Shown: positions 25,755 to 34,062, counted from the stretch's first letter. The stretch: DNA of 43,884 bases from Candidatus Gastranaerophilales bacterium (GCA_900768915.1 CAAGEQ010000003.1:1-43884), one strand, 5' to 3'. Notes: generated by a model not told the origin, from the sequence alone. Numbers and translations: made by a program.

Positions 25755-26684
25755 CTACACATTACCAGTAGAAGAATTTCTATCATCTTCTAATTGTTTC
25801 AATTGTTTCATATCCACTTTTTCATCTTGTGAATAATTATTCATTGGTACTTCAATATCAATATTTACTTCTGCATCAACCATATCAACATCATTCTTTG
25901 AATATTCGTGAGTCTTGCCATCTTCCAATTTAACTGCAACAGTACCATTCAAGAATTTAATATAACAAACTCTACCCAAACCATCTGGTGTCATAACAGA
26001 TGAACCAATTGGTGGCATACCTTTTGCAGCATTAATGTAGTTTGAATATTCATAAGTCAAACAACACAACAATCTGCCACAAGTACCAGAAATTTTTGTT
26101 GGTGAAATTGGCATACCTTGATCACGAGCCAGTTTAACATTGATTGGTTCAAATTTACGTTTAAAAGTATTACAACAGAACGGTTGACCACAAGCACCAG
26201 CACCTTCCATAATAGAGGTTTCATCTCTAACACCAATATGACGTAAATCAATTCTTACACGTTTGAAGGTCTGTGTTAAATCTTTTAACAATGCTCTAAA
26301 ATCAACTCTTTCTGGAGCCGTATAATAAAAAGTAATTTTTCTCTTATCAAATGTAAGTCTACATTGTGTTAAATTCATATTCAATTTATGTTTCTCTATC
26401 AAATCCTTACATTTAAAAAATGATGTTACTTCTTCTTTTTTTATATCATCTAAAGTCTGTAAATCACGTTGTGACATAACACGAACAAAATCAAATGGTT
26501 GAGGTTTATGTTTTGCGTCTTCCCATTTTTTAGCAATTTGTTCATTTACAAGAACAACTTTCATCGCCTCTTCACCTTTTTCTGTTCTTGCTAAAATCAT
26601 TTGTCCGTGTTCCAAAGTAATATTTTCTGGAACATTCAACGGATTAAAACTATTCTTTAAATAATATACTGCATACTTTATCAT
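25755..26684 (-). CDS. ricT: PSP1-domain protein RicT/YaaT
   Basis: The 309-residue product belongs to the PSP1 family. In Bacillus the RicT (YaaT) member joins RicA and RicF in an iron-sulfur complex that directs RNase Y to mRNA and affects phosphorelay signalling. The core is clear: GVRDETSIMEGAGACGQPFC then CNTF, and SGTCGRLLCCLTYEY, which supply the conserved Cys residues, followed by GSSVMTPDGLGRVCYIKFLNG. The C-terminal 40 residues are variable. It is the last gene of the ribH-murQ-gpsA-ricT operon, 20 bases after gpsA. No partner ricA or ricF is in the window. Confidence 0.88.
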   Translation of the reverse strand: MIKYAVYYLKNSFNPLNVPENITLEHGQMILARTEKGEEAMKVVLVNEQIAKKWEDAKHKPQPFDFVRVMSQRDLQTLDDIKKEEVTSFFKCKDLIEKHKLNMNLTQCRLTFDKRKITFYYTAPERVDFRALLKDLTQTFKRVRIDLRHIGVRDETSIMEGAGACGQPFCCNTFKRKFEPINVKLARDQGMPISPTKISGTCGRLLCCLTYEYSNYINAAKGMPPIGSSVMTPDGLGRVCYIKFLNGTVAVKLEDGKTHEYSKNDVDMVDAEVNIDIEVPMNNYSQDEKVDMKQLKQLEDDRNSSTGNV

Positions 26685-26704
26685 GATAACTGATTAAACC
26701 TTAC

Positions 26705-27703
26705 TTAATAACTTTCTTCCTCTTTCAATTTTCTATTCATCAATTTAGATAGAACTTCTTGAGGAGTAATATCAGTATAAACTGCCTCATAAATAGCAGA
26801 AGATACAGGAACCTCTTCACCAAGTTTTTTAGCCAAATCACAAACGGCTTTTGAAGTTTTAACACCTTCAGCAACAGAACCTAATTCAGCTAAAATATCA
26901 TTAATTTTCTTACCTTTACCTAACATTGAACCGACAGTATAATTTCTAGACATAGGACTTGAACAAGTAGCAATCAAATCGCCCATGCCTGACAATCCGT
27001 ACAATGTAGAAGGTTTTGCACCCAATTTCACACTAATTCTAACTATTTCTGCCATACCTCTAGTAAGAAGTGAACCCATACAATTGTCACCCAAATCCAT
27101 AGTATGAGCAAAACCTGAAGCAATAGCGATAACATTTTTCAAACTTCCGCCCAATTCTACACCAATAACATCATTATTTGTGTATAATCTAAATCTGTTA
27201 GGAACATTACAAGCCTGTTGAACAAATTTCGCCGTTTCCATATCTTCACAAGCAACAGATGCTGCTGTAGGTTTTCCAGCAAGGACTTCTTTTGCCAAAG
27301 TTGGACCAGAAAGAATTGCTAATCTTTGTTCCGGTAAAACATCTTTTATCACTTCTGACATTCTCATTAAAGTATTTAATTCTAAACCTTTAGATGCATT
27401 AACAACAATTTGTTCATTTTTGATACCTGCTTGTTTCAATTTTTCACAGACATCACGAACACCAACAGTAGCCACAACTGACAAAATAATTTCAGCATCT
27501 TTAATTGCTTCTTGTAAGTTATCAGTAATTTTAACAGATTTATCTAATTGAACTTCTAGCGGTTTTGAACAATGTTTGTTTTGAATTAAATCTTCGTTTA
27601 AATCACAAGTTCTACCCCAAACACAAACTTCATCAAAGTTATCAGTTAATAACCATGCCAGAGTCAATCCCCAGCACCCTGCACCTAATACAGTTAATTT
27701 CAT
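26705..27703 (-). CDS. gpsA: NAD(P)-dependent glycerol-3-phosphate dehydrogenase
   Basis: The 332-residue product reduces dihydroxyacetone phosphate to sn-glycerol-3-phosphate, the backbone for phospholipids. The Rossmann dinucleotide site is VLGAGCWGLTLAWLL at residues 4-18, and the substrate domain shows GPTLAKEVLAGKPTAA, the Lys of GGSLKNVIAIASG, and GLSGMGDLIATCSS followed by RNYTVG. Length is standard. Its start overlaps the murQ stop by 4 bases (ATGA), so the two are translationally coupled. Confidence 0.96.
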   Translation of the reverse strand: MKLTVLGAGCWGLTLAWLLTDNFDEVCVWGRTCDLNEDLIQNKHCSKPLEVQLDKSVKITDNLQEAIKDAEIILSVVATVGVRDVCEKLKQAGIKNEQIVVNASKGLELNTLMRMSEVIKDVLPEQRLAILSGPTLAKEVLAGKPTAASVACEDMETAKFVQQACNVPNRFRLYTNNDVIGVELGGSLKNVIAIASGFAHTMDLGDNCMGSLLTRGMAEIVRISVKLGAKPSTLYGLSGMGDLIATCSSPMSRNYTVGSMLGKGKKINDILAELGSVAEGVKTSKAVCDLAKKLGEEVPVSSAIYEAVYTDITPQEVLSKLMNRKLKEEESY

Positions 27704-28593
27704 ACTTTACTTTTTTCTCCTAATACTCGTCTAAGAACCCCATGATTCTTTTTTAATTCTTCATTTGCTTTGTCAAACTCAACATTATTTTTCAAAGCAA
27801 CTATTGCTGTTTTAATCTTCCAATCACATTTAGCAAGAGTTTCATTTGCTATATTATTATCAACTTCTGCAATCTGTGAAACAATTCTAACAGCCCTATC
27901 TTTAAGTTTTTCATTTGTTGCTTTCAAATCAATCATAAAGTTTTCATAAGTTTTTCCAATTTTAATCATTGAACCAGTTGAAAGCATATTCAAAACCATC
28001 TTTTGTGCGGTACCAGCTTTTAATCTGCTGGAACCAGCAATAACTTCTGGACCAACTTCAACACAAATCAACGTTCCAACTTCTTCTGCAATTTTTGCAT
28101 TTGAATTACAAGTTATACCAATAGTTTTACAACCAACCTCATCAGCATAAGCAAGTACACCTAACAAATATTTTGGATTACCACTTGCAGAAATAACGAC
28201 CGCAACATCATCTTTTGTAAGAATTTTTGCGTCTTCATAACCTGCATCATAATTATCTTCTGCACCCTCAACTGCAAATCTCATAGCATCATAACCACCA
28301 GCAATAATACCTTGAACCATATTAGGTTCAACGCTGAAAGTTGGAGGACATTCAGAAGCATCAAGAATACCCAATCTACCAGAAGTACCCGCACCAAAAT
28401 ATATTAAATGACCACCTTGTAAAAATTGTTTTGAAATAACATCAATTGCTTTTGCAATATTTTCAGATTCATATTCGACAGCCAATGCAACAATTTTGTC
28501 CTCATCATTCATCTTTTTAACAATATCAATTGTTGGTAACAAATCTATATTTTTTGTATTCTCGTTACGATATTCTGTAATAATTTCTGACAT
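27700..28593 (-). CDS. murQ: N-acetylmuramic acid 6-phosphate etherase
   Basis: The 297-residue product is a SIS-domain enzyme that cleaves the lactyl ether of MurNAc-6-phosphate to give GlcNAc-6-phosphate in peptidoglycan recycling. Marks are IYFGAGTSGRLGILDASECP (residues about 63-82), where the Glu of SECPPTF is the general acid/base, and AGSSRLKAGTAQKMVLNML. The start has a good AAGGAA site. No MurNAc transporter or kinase lies beside it; the neighbours make riboflavin and glycerol phosphate, so the operon mixes pathways. Confidence 0.95.
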   Translation of the reverse strand: MSEIITEYRNENTKNIDLLPTIDIVKKMNDEDKIVALAVEYESENIAKAIDVISKQFLQGGHLIYFGAGTSGRLGILDASECPPTFSVEPNMVQGIIAGGYDAMRFAVEGAEDNYDAGYEDAKILTKDDVAVVISASGNPKYLLGVLAYADEVGCKTIGITCNSNAKIAEEVGTLICVEVGPEVIAGSSRLKAGTAQKMVLNMLSTGSMIKIGKTYENFMIDLKATNEKLKDRAVRIVSQIAEVDNNIANETLAKCDWKIKTAIVALKNNVEFDKANEELKKNHGVLRRVLGEKSKV

Positions 28594-28602
28594 TAGTATT
28601 CC

Positions 28603-29067
28603 TTACTTCAAAGCAGACATCAAATTTGCCATTTCAATTGCGGCTTTTGCTGCATCAGCACCTTTATTACCTGCTTTTGTTCCTGCTCTTTCAATTGCTT
28701 GTTCCAAATTATCTGTTGTAAGTACACCAAAAATAACAGGTACTTCTGTTTCTAAACTTACACTAGCGACACCTTTGCTAACTTCTGCACAAACATAATC
28801 ATAATGAGATGTAGAACCTTTTATTACCGCACCTAATGTAATTATAGCATTATATCTTCCAGATTTTGCACATTTCTTTGCAATAACAGGAATTTCAAAT
28901 GCACCAGGAACCCATACAACATCAATAGTATCTTCTGCAATACCATGTCTTTTTAATTCATCTAAAGCACCTGACAATAATTTTGAGCCAATAAACTCAT
29001 TAAATCTTGATATAATAATACAAAATTTTTCACCATTTGTAGTTAATGCACCTTCGATAGTTTTCAT
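28603..29067 (-). CDS. ribH: 6,7-dimethyl-8-ribityllumazine synthase
   Basis: The 154-residue product catalyses the penultimate step of riboflavin synthesis and usually forms a 60-subunit shell. Visible marks are SRFNEFIGSKLLSGAL near residues 20-35, VPGAFEIPV around 53-61, GAVIKGSTSHYDYVC with the catalytic His at about 89, and FGVLTTDNLEQAIERAG. The site GGAGAGG precedes the ATG. It heads the minus-strand operon. No FMN riboswitch is evident in the 80-base leader. The 13-bp motif ATCATTGATATAT lies 69 bases upstream of the start. Confidence 0.96.
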   Translation of the reverse strand: MKTIEGALTTNGEKFCIIISRFNEFIGSKLLSGALDELKRHGIAEDTIDVVWVPGAFEIPVIAKKCAKSGRYNAIITLGAVIKGSTSHYDYVCAEVSKGVASVSLETEVPVIFGVLTTDNLEQAIERAGTKAGNKGADAAKAAIEMANLMSALK

Positions 29068-29135
29068 AATTTACCTCTCCTTAAAGCCATTTTATAATAT
29101 ATAAGTATATTTTACAAGTAAATTATTATAACTTC

Positions 29136-29148
29136 ATCATTGATATAT
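29136..29148. promoter_or_regulatory. Candidate operator, copy 1 (ATCATTGATATAT)
   Basis: The same 13 bases occur at 30474-30486. This copy is upstream of ribH and touches the end of the four-domain regulator gene. The link to that regulator is inference. Confidence 0.35.
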
Positions 29149-30269
29149 TAAACTTTTACTTTTGTATATTGAGGATTTACAGCAAGCCATCTAAATGTTT
29201 GTTCAGCGACTTCTGGCATATCAATAACATAAGTTCCACCATATCTGCCACGAGTAAATCTAAGAATACCATCTTTTGCAAGATTATTTAAAGCTTTTCT
29301 AATTGTATTAGGACTAATATCCAACATTTTTGAAAACTCATTTATAGATGGTAATTTTGAACCAATGTCATATTGTTCTGTAATGATATTTTTAATTTTA
29401 TTTTGAATTTTTTGATAATGATAAAATGCAGTTTCTTGTGCAGGGGCGAAAATAGACATTTCTCTACGAGGTTCCATAACAGAATTCAAAGAAGTATTGA
29501 TGATTGTTGTTCCATAAGCACCACGTCTAGGTAAAAGCATATTTTCTTTAACTAACATTTGCACAGCATTATGAATAGTTTTCATACTAACATTAAATTC
29601 TTTTGCTAATTCATCATGAGATGGCAATTTATCACCAATTTTGAAATTATCACAAATATATTGTTTCAAATCATCTCTAACTTTATTCACCAATGATGTT
29701 TCATTCGCATTAGCATTAAGTATAAACTCTATATTTTTTACTAATAAATCTTTTTTATTGTTATATTCCAAAACATCTTCTGTTATCAAAGTAGAAATTG
29801 CACCACGTACAGTGTTTAAAGTCATATTTATTTCTCTTGCCAATTGTCTTGATGGTGGCATAATATCACCAATTTTCATTTCGCTAGATTTAATAAAGTT
29901 TTTGATTTTTTCTTCTGCAATATCTTTTTTAGAGGTTCTTTTACGAATTTCTGATTCCATATCATTTCTATCTTTGATAATTGAACCAATACATTGTTTT
30001 GAGTAGATGTAGTCATTATCTTCTAACATTCTTAAAACATTTTGAATAGTTCCTAGACTAACACCTAATGCATAGGCAAGTTCTGCTTTTGTAGGTAACA
30101 AATATCCATAAGAAATTTTTTGTGTTTCTAAAGCCTTATCAATCCATGCCATTAACCAATTCGCAATAACTTGAGTTTTACCAACAGTTTTTACATCGGG
30201 CAAAGATTCTTTCAAATCTGCAATTTGAACGTGCTTTAATTCATTTTTTTTGTAATTTACATATTTCAT
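29148..30269 (-). CDS. Regulator with four tandem GntR-type winged helices
   Basis: The 373-residue protein is made almost wholly of DNA-binding domains. Four segments each show the GntR pattern of LP(S/T) lead-in, recognition helix with T(I/V) and wing: about residues 31-99 (LLPTKAELAYALGVSLGTIQ), 114-178 (MPPSRQLAREINMTLNTVRG), 192-257 (KLPSHDELAKEFNVSMKTIH) and 286-350 (KLPSINEFSKMLDISPNTIR). No effector-binding domain (FCD, UTRA or aminotransferase-like) follows. Typical GntR proteins carry a single winged helix. It is probably autoregulated: an imperfect palindrome overlaps its -10 box. It faces away from a PurN-like gene. The target genes are not known. Confidence 0.85.
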   Translation of the reverse strand: MKYVNYKKNELKHVQIADLKESLPDVKTVGKTQVIANWLMAWIDKALETQKISYGYLLPTKAELAYALGVSLGTIQNVLRMLEDNDYIYSKQCIGSIIKDRNDMESEIRKRTSKKDIAEEKIKNFIKSSEMKIGDIMPPSRQLAREINMTLNTVRGAISTLITEDVLEYNNKKDLLVKNIEFILNANANETSLVNKVRDDLKQYICDNFKIGDKLPSHDELAKEFNVSMKTIHNAVQMLVKENMLLPRRGAYGTTIINTSLNSVMEPRREMSIFAPAQETAFYHYQKIQNKIKNIITEQYDIGSKLPSINEFSKMLDISPNTIRKALNNLAKDGILRFTRGRYGGTYVIDMPEVAEQTFRWLAVNPQYTKVKV

Positions 30270-30310
30270 TCGCTAACCTCTTTCACTTTGATTATGAAAA
30301 ATTTATATTT

Positions 30311-30324
30311 ATAGTGTACCATAT
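30311..30324. promoter_or_regulatory. Imperfect palindrome over the regulator -10 box
   Basis: The pattern ATA-2-GTAC-2-TAT overlaps the candidate -10 box at 30322-30327. It has the GT..AC core often seen in GntR operators, so autoregulation is plausible. Confidence 0.35.
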
Positions 30325-30350
30325 ATAAAAAAACAAACATACTATGTAAA
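30322..30350 (-). promoter_or_regulatory. Promoter of the four-domain GntR regulator
   Basis: On the minus strand TTTACA (30350-30345) and TATATA (30327-30322) are 17 bases apart, 53 bases before the start codon. Confidence 0.5.
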
Positions 30351-30473
30351 GATGATTTTTACATTTATTTACAAGAAAAATAAAGAACTAGTTAAAAAAT
30401 AAATAAAACTAACATAAGTCATCAAATTTAGAACAACATTATACATAAATTGATTTTATTTACTTAATGCACT

Positions 30474-30486
30474 ATCATTGATATAT
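30474..30486. promoter_or_regulatory. Candidate operator, copy 2 (ATCATTGATATAT)
   Basis: Identical to 29136-29148. Part of it (TCATTGATA, 30475-30483) is repeated in inverted orientation at 30505-30513 (TATCAATGA), just before the ribosome binding site of the PurN-like gene. Confidence 0.4.
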
Positions 30487-30527
30487 AACGTTCAAATGTC
30501 ATATTATCAATGAATTGGAGTGATTGA

Positions 30528-31055
30528 ATGAAAAAAATATGCATACTAACAGATAGAATTGATTTAACAAAAGTTTTATTAAATCATTTTAAAGACACTG
30601 ACATAACAATCTTTTCAAACAAAATAGAAGAACTAGAAACAAATTTTGACCTTTCAATCGTAATAAACTACAAATATGACATTCCACAAAAATTATTCAA
30701 TTCAAAGGTTATAAAAGTTCACCCATCGTTATTACCAGCATTTGCAAATAATACCGCAATAAAAGATGCCTATCTTGCAGGTGTAAAAGTAACAGGTGTA
30801 ACAATCTGTGAGTTAAACAACAATAACACTTTTGGTAGAATAATCACACAATATCCAATTCTTATAGACAACTACACACATTACGACCAACTAGAAGAAC
30901 AAATCAACGAACTAGAAAAAAAACTGTTACCACCAGTTGTAAAATCAATTTTGGAAGATAAAATATTTGATATTGTAGATTTCTTAAATGATACACCAGA
31001 ACATAATTGTGGTGGTTGTGGTGGAAGTTGTAGTAATTGCAAAGGTTGTCACTAA
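30528..31055 (+). CDS. Degenerate PurN-like formyltransferase with Cys-rich tail
   Basis: The 175-residue protein matches the later part of glycinamide ribonucleotide formyltransferase: VIKVHPSLLPAF at residues 61-72, AGVKVTGVTI at 84-93, and the C-terminal helix EKKLLPPVVKSIL. The N-terminal phosphate loop is missing. Of the catalytic trio Asn106-His108-Asp144 (E. coli numbering) only the His remains (His65); Lys63 replaces the Asn and Asn97 the Asp. It should not transfer formyl groups by the known route. It ends in a Cys-rich tail with Cys161, 164, 168, 171 and 174 plus His159 and His175, likely to bind metal or a cluster. A GGAG site precedes the ATG. Function unknown. Confidence 0.75.
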   Translation: MKKICILTDRIDLTKVLLNHFKDTDITIFSNKIEELETNFDLSIVINYKYDIPQKLFNSKVIKVHPSLLPAFANNTAIKDAYLAGVKVTGVTICELNNNNTFGRIITQYPILIDNYTHYDQLEEQINELEKKLLPPVVKSILEDKIFDIVDFLNDTPEHNCGGCGGSCSNCKGCH

Positions 31056-31130
31056 AATATTTGACGCATATAAGCATTACAAAATTAAATAAAAATGTTT
31101 ATGATAAAATTAAATAAAAGAGGGAATATT

Positions 31131-31787
31131 ATGGGAATTAATGAATATATTGAACATACACTACTAAAACAAGATGCTAAAAAAGAAGATTTTGAAAAAT
31201 TATATCAAGAAGCAATTGATTATAAATTTTTCGGTGTATGTATTAACCCAGCATACGTAAAAGATGCACACGAACATCTTAAAAATACAAATATAAAAAT
31301 CGTTACGGTTATTGGTTTTCCTCTAGGTGCAACAACTACGGCAACAAAAGTTTTTGAGGCGAAAGAAGCAATCACAAATGGTGCTGATGAAATTGATATG
31401 GTTATCAATGTTTCTAAACTTAAAGATAAAGACTATGAATATGTTACAAACGACATCAAACAAGTTAAACTTGCTAGTCCAAATAATAATTTAAAAGTAA
31501 TTATTGAAACAGATTTGTTAACAAAAGACGAAATCAAAAAAGCATGTGAACTATGTATTAAGGCAAAAGCAGATTTGGTAAAAACATCAACAGGATTTGT
31601 AAAAGGTGGTGTTGGTGCTAAAGTCGAAGACGTAAAACTTATGAGTGATATAGTAAAACCACACGGATTAAAAGTTAAAGCATCTGGTGGTATCAGAGAT
31701 TACGAAAAAGCGATTGCACTAGTGAAAGCAGGAGCCGACAGACTTGGAGCAAGTGCTGGTGTTGCAATAGTATCAGAAGAAAAATAA
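31131..31787 (+). CDS. deoC: Deoxyribose-phosphate aldolase
   Basis: The product (218 residues) splits 2-deoxyribose-5-phosphate to glyceraldehyde-3-phosphate and acetaldehyde in deoxynucleoside breakdown. It has the EHTLLKQDA start, the VIGFPLGATTT block, NGADEIDMVIN, and the catalytic Schiff-base Lys in LVKTSTGF followed by VKASGGIRD. The start was moved from an upstream in-frame codon to 31131 because AGAGGGA lies 8 bases before it. TTGACG at 31061-31066 is a possible -35 box. It is followed 15 bases later by ychF, with GAGG between. Confidence 0.95.
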   Translation: MGINEYIEHTLLKQDAKKEDFEKLYQEAIDYKFFGVCINPAYVKDAHEHLKNTNIKIVTVIGFPLGATTTATKVFEAKEAITNGADEIDMVINVSKLKDKDYEYVTNDIKQVKLASPNNNLKVIIETDLLTKDEIKKACELCIKAKADLVKTSTGFVKGGVGAKVEDVKLMSDIVKPHGLKVKASGGIRDYEKAIALVKAGADRLGASAGVAIVSEEK

Positions 31788-31802
31788 GAAATGAGGTTAT
31801 AA

Positions 31803-32900
31803 ATGTTAAGAGCAGGTATCGTAGGATTACCAAATGTTGGAAAATCAACATTGTTCAATGCTTTGACATCATCAATGAATGCTCAAAGTGCAAACTATCC
31901 ATTCTGCACAATTGAACCGAATGTTGGTGTTGTTACAGTTCCTGATGAAAGGTTAGAAATTTTAGCAAAACTTTGTAAAACAAACCAGATTATACCAACA
32001 GCAATTGAATTTGTTGATATTGCGGGTTTAGTTAAGGGTGCAAGCAAAGGTGAAGGACTTGGAAACCAATTTTTACACAACATTAGAGAAGTTGATGCAA
32101 TTATCCAAGTGGTAAGATGTTTTGATGACGAAAACACAGTTCACGTTGCAGGTAAAGTTGATCCTATCAGCGATATTGAAGTAATCAACACAGAACTTAT
32201 CCTTGCTGACTTAGCATCAATTGAAAAAAGACAAGCAAGAATCTTAAAACAAGTAAAATCAGGTGACAAAGCAGCCGTTTTAGAAGATAGTGTTTTAAAG
32301 AAACTTACTGAATTACTTTCAGAAGGTTCTTTCATCAATCCTGAAAACTACTTTAACGAAGATGAACTAGAAGTAATCAAAATGATGAATCTAATGTCAG
32401 TTAAACCTGTTATTTATTGTGCGAACGTATCAGAAACAGATTTAAAAGACGGAAACAACTATACAAAACTTGTTGGTGAATATGCTTCAAAACACAATGC
32501 ACAAATGGTTATCATTTCCGCAAAAATTGAAGAAGAACTTGTTGCACTTGGCAAAGATGAAGCAAAAGAATATTTAGCAGATTTAGGTGTTGAAGATAGC
32601 GGTATCGACAAAATGATTAAATCTGTATATAGCCTATTAAAACTTTTAACTTTCATCACTGCTGGTGAAAAAGAAGTTCGTGCATGGACTGTTAAAGAAG
32701 GTACAAAAGCACCTCAAGCAGCAGGCGTAATCCACACAGATTTTGAAAAAGGATTCATTAGAGCAGAAATAACACCATACAAAGATTTTGCTGAACTTGG
32801 TTCTTATGCTGCTTGTAAAGAAAAAGGTGTCACTAGATTAGAAGGTAAGGAATATGTAGTTCAAGATGGTGACCTTGTTCACTTCAGATTTGCTACATAG
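31803..32900 (+). CDS. ychF: Redox-regulated ATPase/GTPase YchF
   Basis: The 365-residue product is YchF, an Obg-related P-loop protein that binds the ribosome and prefers ATP. G1 is GLPNVGKST at residues 8-16, switch II is DIAGLVKGASKGEGLGN, and the family-specific helical domain is followed by a C-terminal TGS domain ending DGDLVHFRFAT. GAGG precedes the ATG. It is probably cotranscribed with deoC and ends at a strong hairpin. Confidence 0.97.
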   Translation: MLRAGIVGLPNVGKSTLFNALTSSMNAQSANYPFCTIEPNVGVVTVPDERLEILAKLCKTNQIIPTAIEFVDIAGLVKGASKGEGLGNQFLHNIREVDAIIQVVRCFDDENTVHVAGKVDPISDIEVINTELILADLASIEKRQARILKQVKSGDKAAVLEDSVLKKLTELLSEGSFINPENYFNEDELEVIKMMNLMSVKPVIYCANVSETDLKDGNNYTKLVGEYASKHNAQMVIISAKIEEELVALGKDEAKEYLADLGVEDSGIDKMIKSVYSLLKLLTFITAGEKEVRAWTVKEGTKAPQAAGVIHTDFEKGFIRAEITPYKDFAELGSYAACKEKGVTRLEGKEYVVQDGDLVHFRFAT

Positions 32901-32920
32901 TTCAAAATCACATTTTAAGA

Positions 32921-32957
32921 AAATAGTAGGTTATTAAATATAACCTACTATTTTTTT
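32921..32957 (+). terminator. Terminator of deoC-ychF
   Basis: A perfect 12-14 bp stem (AAATAGTAGGTTAT with its complement, loop TAAAT) followed by a T run. The A run on the other side could let it serve the convergent minus-strand gene as well. Confidence 0.9.
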
Positions 32958-32988
32958 ATTATACGCCTTTAAATTTACCTTTTAAAAC

Positions 32989-33414
32989 CTATCTATATCT
33001 ATAACTACCAACTTTACTACCACTCTTGTTATAACGTGTTACACCAGTTGATGTTGTTCTATAAGAACCTGTTTTTTGACCATATTTGTTATAATGAGTT
33101 GTTACACCTGATGAATTTGTTCTATAAGAACCGGTCTTTGTTCCATACTTGTCATAAGTATTGTATCCACTCGAAGTTTTTCTTGCAGTACCTGTTTTGG
33201 TTCCATATTTATCATAAGTTGTGTAACCACTAGACGTTTTTCTAATTGTACCAGTTTTTGTGCCATACCTATCATAAGATGTTGTTGTTGAACCTTTTGT
33301 TCTATAAGAACCTACTTTTTGACCATACTTGTTGTATGAAGTCGTTGAAGAATATGCAAGTACTAAACTTGATGACATAACTAACAAAAATAACAATAAC
33401 AATATTTTTTTCAT
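32989..33414 (-). CDS. Exported Tyr/Gly-rich tandem repeat protein
   Basis: The 141-residue protein starts with a signal peptide (MKKILLLLFLLVMSSSLVLA) and is then made of six tandem units of about 19-21 residues. The consensus is YDKYGTKTGSYRKTSSGVTT, with YNKYGQK and YNKSGSK variants. Units are rich in Tyr, Gly, Lys, Ser and Thr and nearly free of hydrophobic residues, suggesting an extended or beta-strand surface protein. There is no anchor motif. A GGTG site precedes the ATG. The near-identical units may shift copy number by recombination. I know no function for this family. Confidence 0.72.
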   Translation of the reverse strand: MKKILLLLFLLVMSSSLVLAYSSTTSYNKYGQKVGSYRTKGSTTTSYDRYGTKTGTIRKTSSGYTTYDKYGTKTGTARKTSSGYNTYDKYGTKTGSYRTNSSGVTTHYNKYGQKTGSYRTTSTGVTRYNKSGSKVGSYRYR

Positions 33415-33553
33415 AATTCACCTCACGTGAATTATATCACTTTTTTCACAAAACGATAAATAAAATGTAAAAATATATTCACAAAACTAAATAAACTAGC
33501 AAAAAATATATTTAGATTTTTTCAATAAACAGGATAATTTTTAAGGAGAAAAC

Positions 33554-34021
33554 ATGAATACAATCATTAGCACAAACAGAAATGTACAAAATTTTAACGG
33601 TAAACTTAACTTAAAAGGTAGCACTCCAACTTATTTAAGAGATGTTGTTGACTACAAAAACTATGTAGCAATAAACAAAAAGAAAGATTCTCCTGAATTT
33701 CAGAAAGATTTAAACCAATTTTTCAATACTTTAAAACTTATCAAAAATAATAAAAAAGAAAAAGAATTAGAAGTACGTGCATTTTGTAAAGGATTGCCAA
33801 GTATCACACCACTAAATTGGGAAATAGGTTATGGAGATTTCCATAAAACAAGAAAATATCAAGGAAAATGTGATCCAATAAAAAACACCATAAAATATGT
33901 GATAGAAATAGGTAAACAAGCATTTGGCGAAAAGAAATTAAAAAAACCAATTAGTGACTTAGAAAAACATAGAATTTCACAAGATATTATAAAAATGGAT
34001 AATGAATATCGATTAGGATAA
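33554..34021 (+). CDS. Small protein of unknown function with NFNG start motif
   Basis: I do not recognise this 155-residue protein. It begins with a polar stretch holding NFNGKLNLKG around residues 14-23, similar in kind to the NFKG of the 38265-40310 protein. The rest is basic and probably helical, with no signal peptide or membrane segment. The good ribosome binding site (AAGGAGA) and the terminator directly after the stop make it a credible gene. Two Cys (RAFCKGL and QGKCDP) are present. It sits among putative metalloproteases and exported proteins. Confidence 0.6.
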   Translation: MNTIISTNRNVQNFNGKLNLKGSTPTYLRDVVDYKNYVAINKKKDSPEFQKDLNQFFNTLKLIKNNKKEKELEVRAFCKGLPSITPLNWEIGYGDFHKTRKYQGKCDPIKNTIKYVIEIGKQAFGEKKLKKPISDLEKHRISQDIIKMDNEYRLG

Positions 34022-34030
34022 AATACAAAT

Positions 34031-34062
34031 AAAAAGAGGAACTAAATTAGTTCCTCTTTTTT
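34031..34062 (+). terminator. Terminator shared by convergent genes
   Basis: AAAAAGAGGAACT pairs with AGTTCCTCTTTTT around a short loop. The symmetric A and T runs would work for both the plus-strand gene and the minus-strand gene ending at 34061. Confidence 0.85.

Noticed and set aside
29068..29147. FMN riboswitch before ribH
   Set aside because: The leader is only about 80 bases and AT-rich, with none of the conserved RFN stems.
33000..33340. Regular DNA repeats that might be a CRISPR array
   Set aside because: They encode in-frame units of the exported repeat protein, are not separated by unique spacers, and no cas gene is near.
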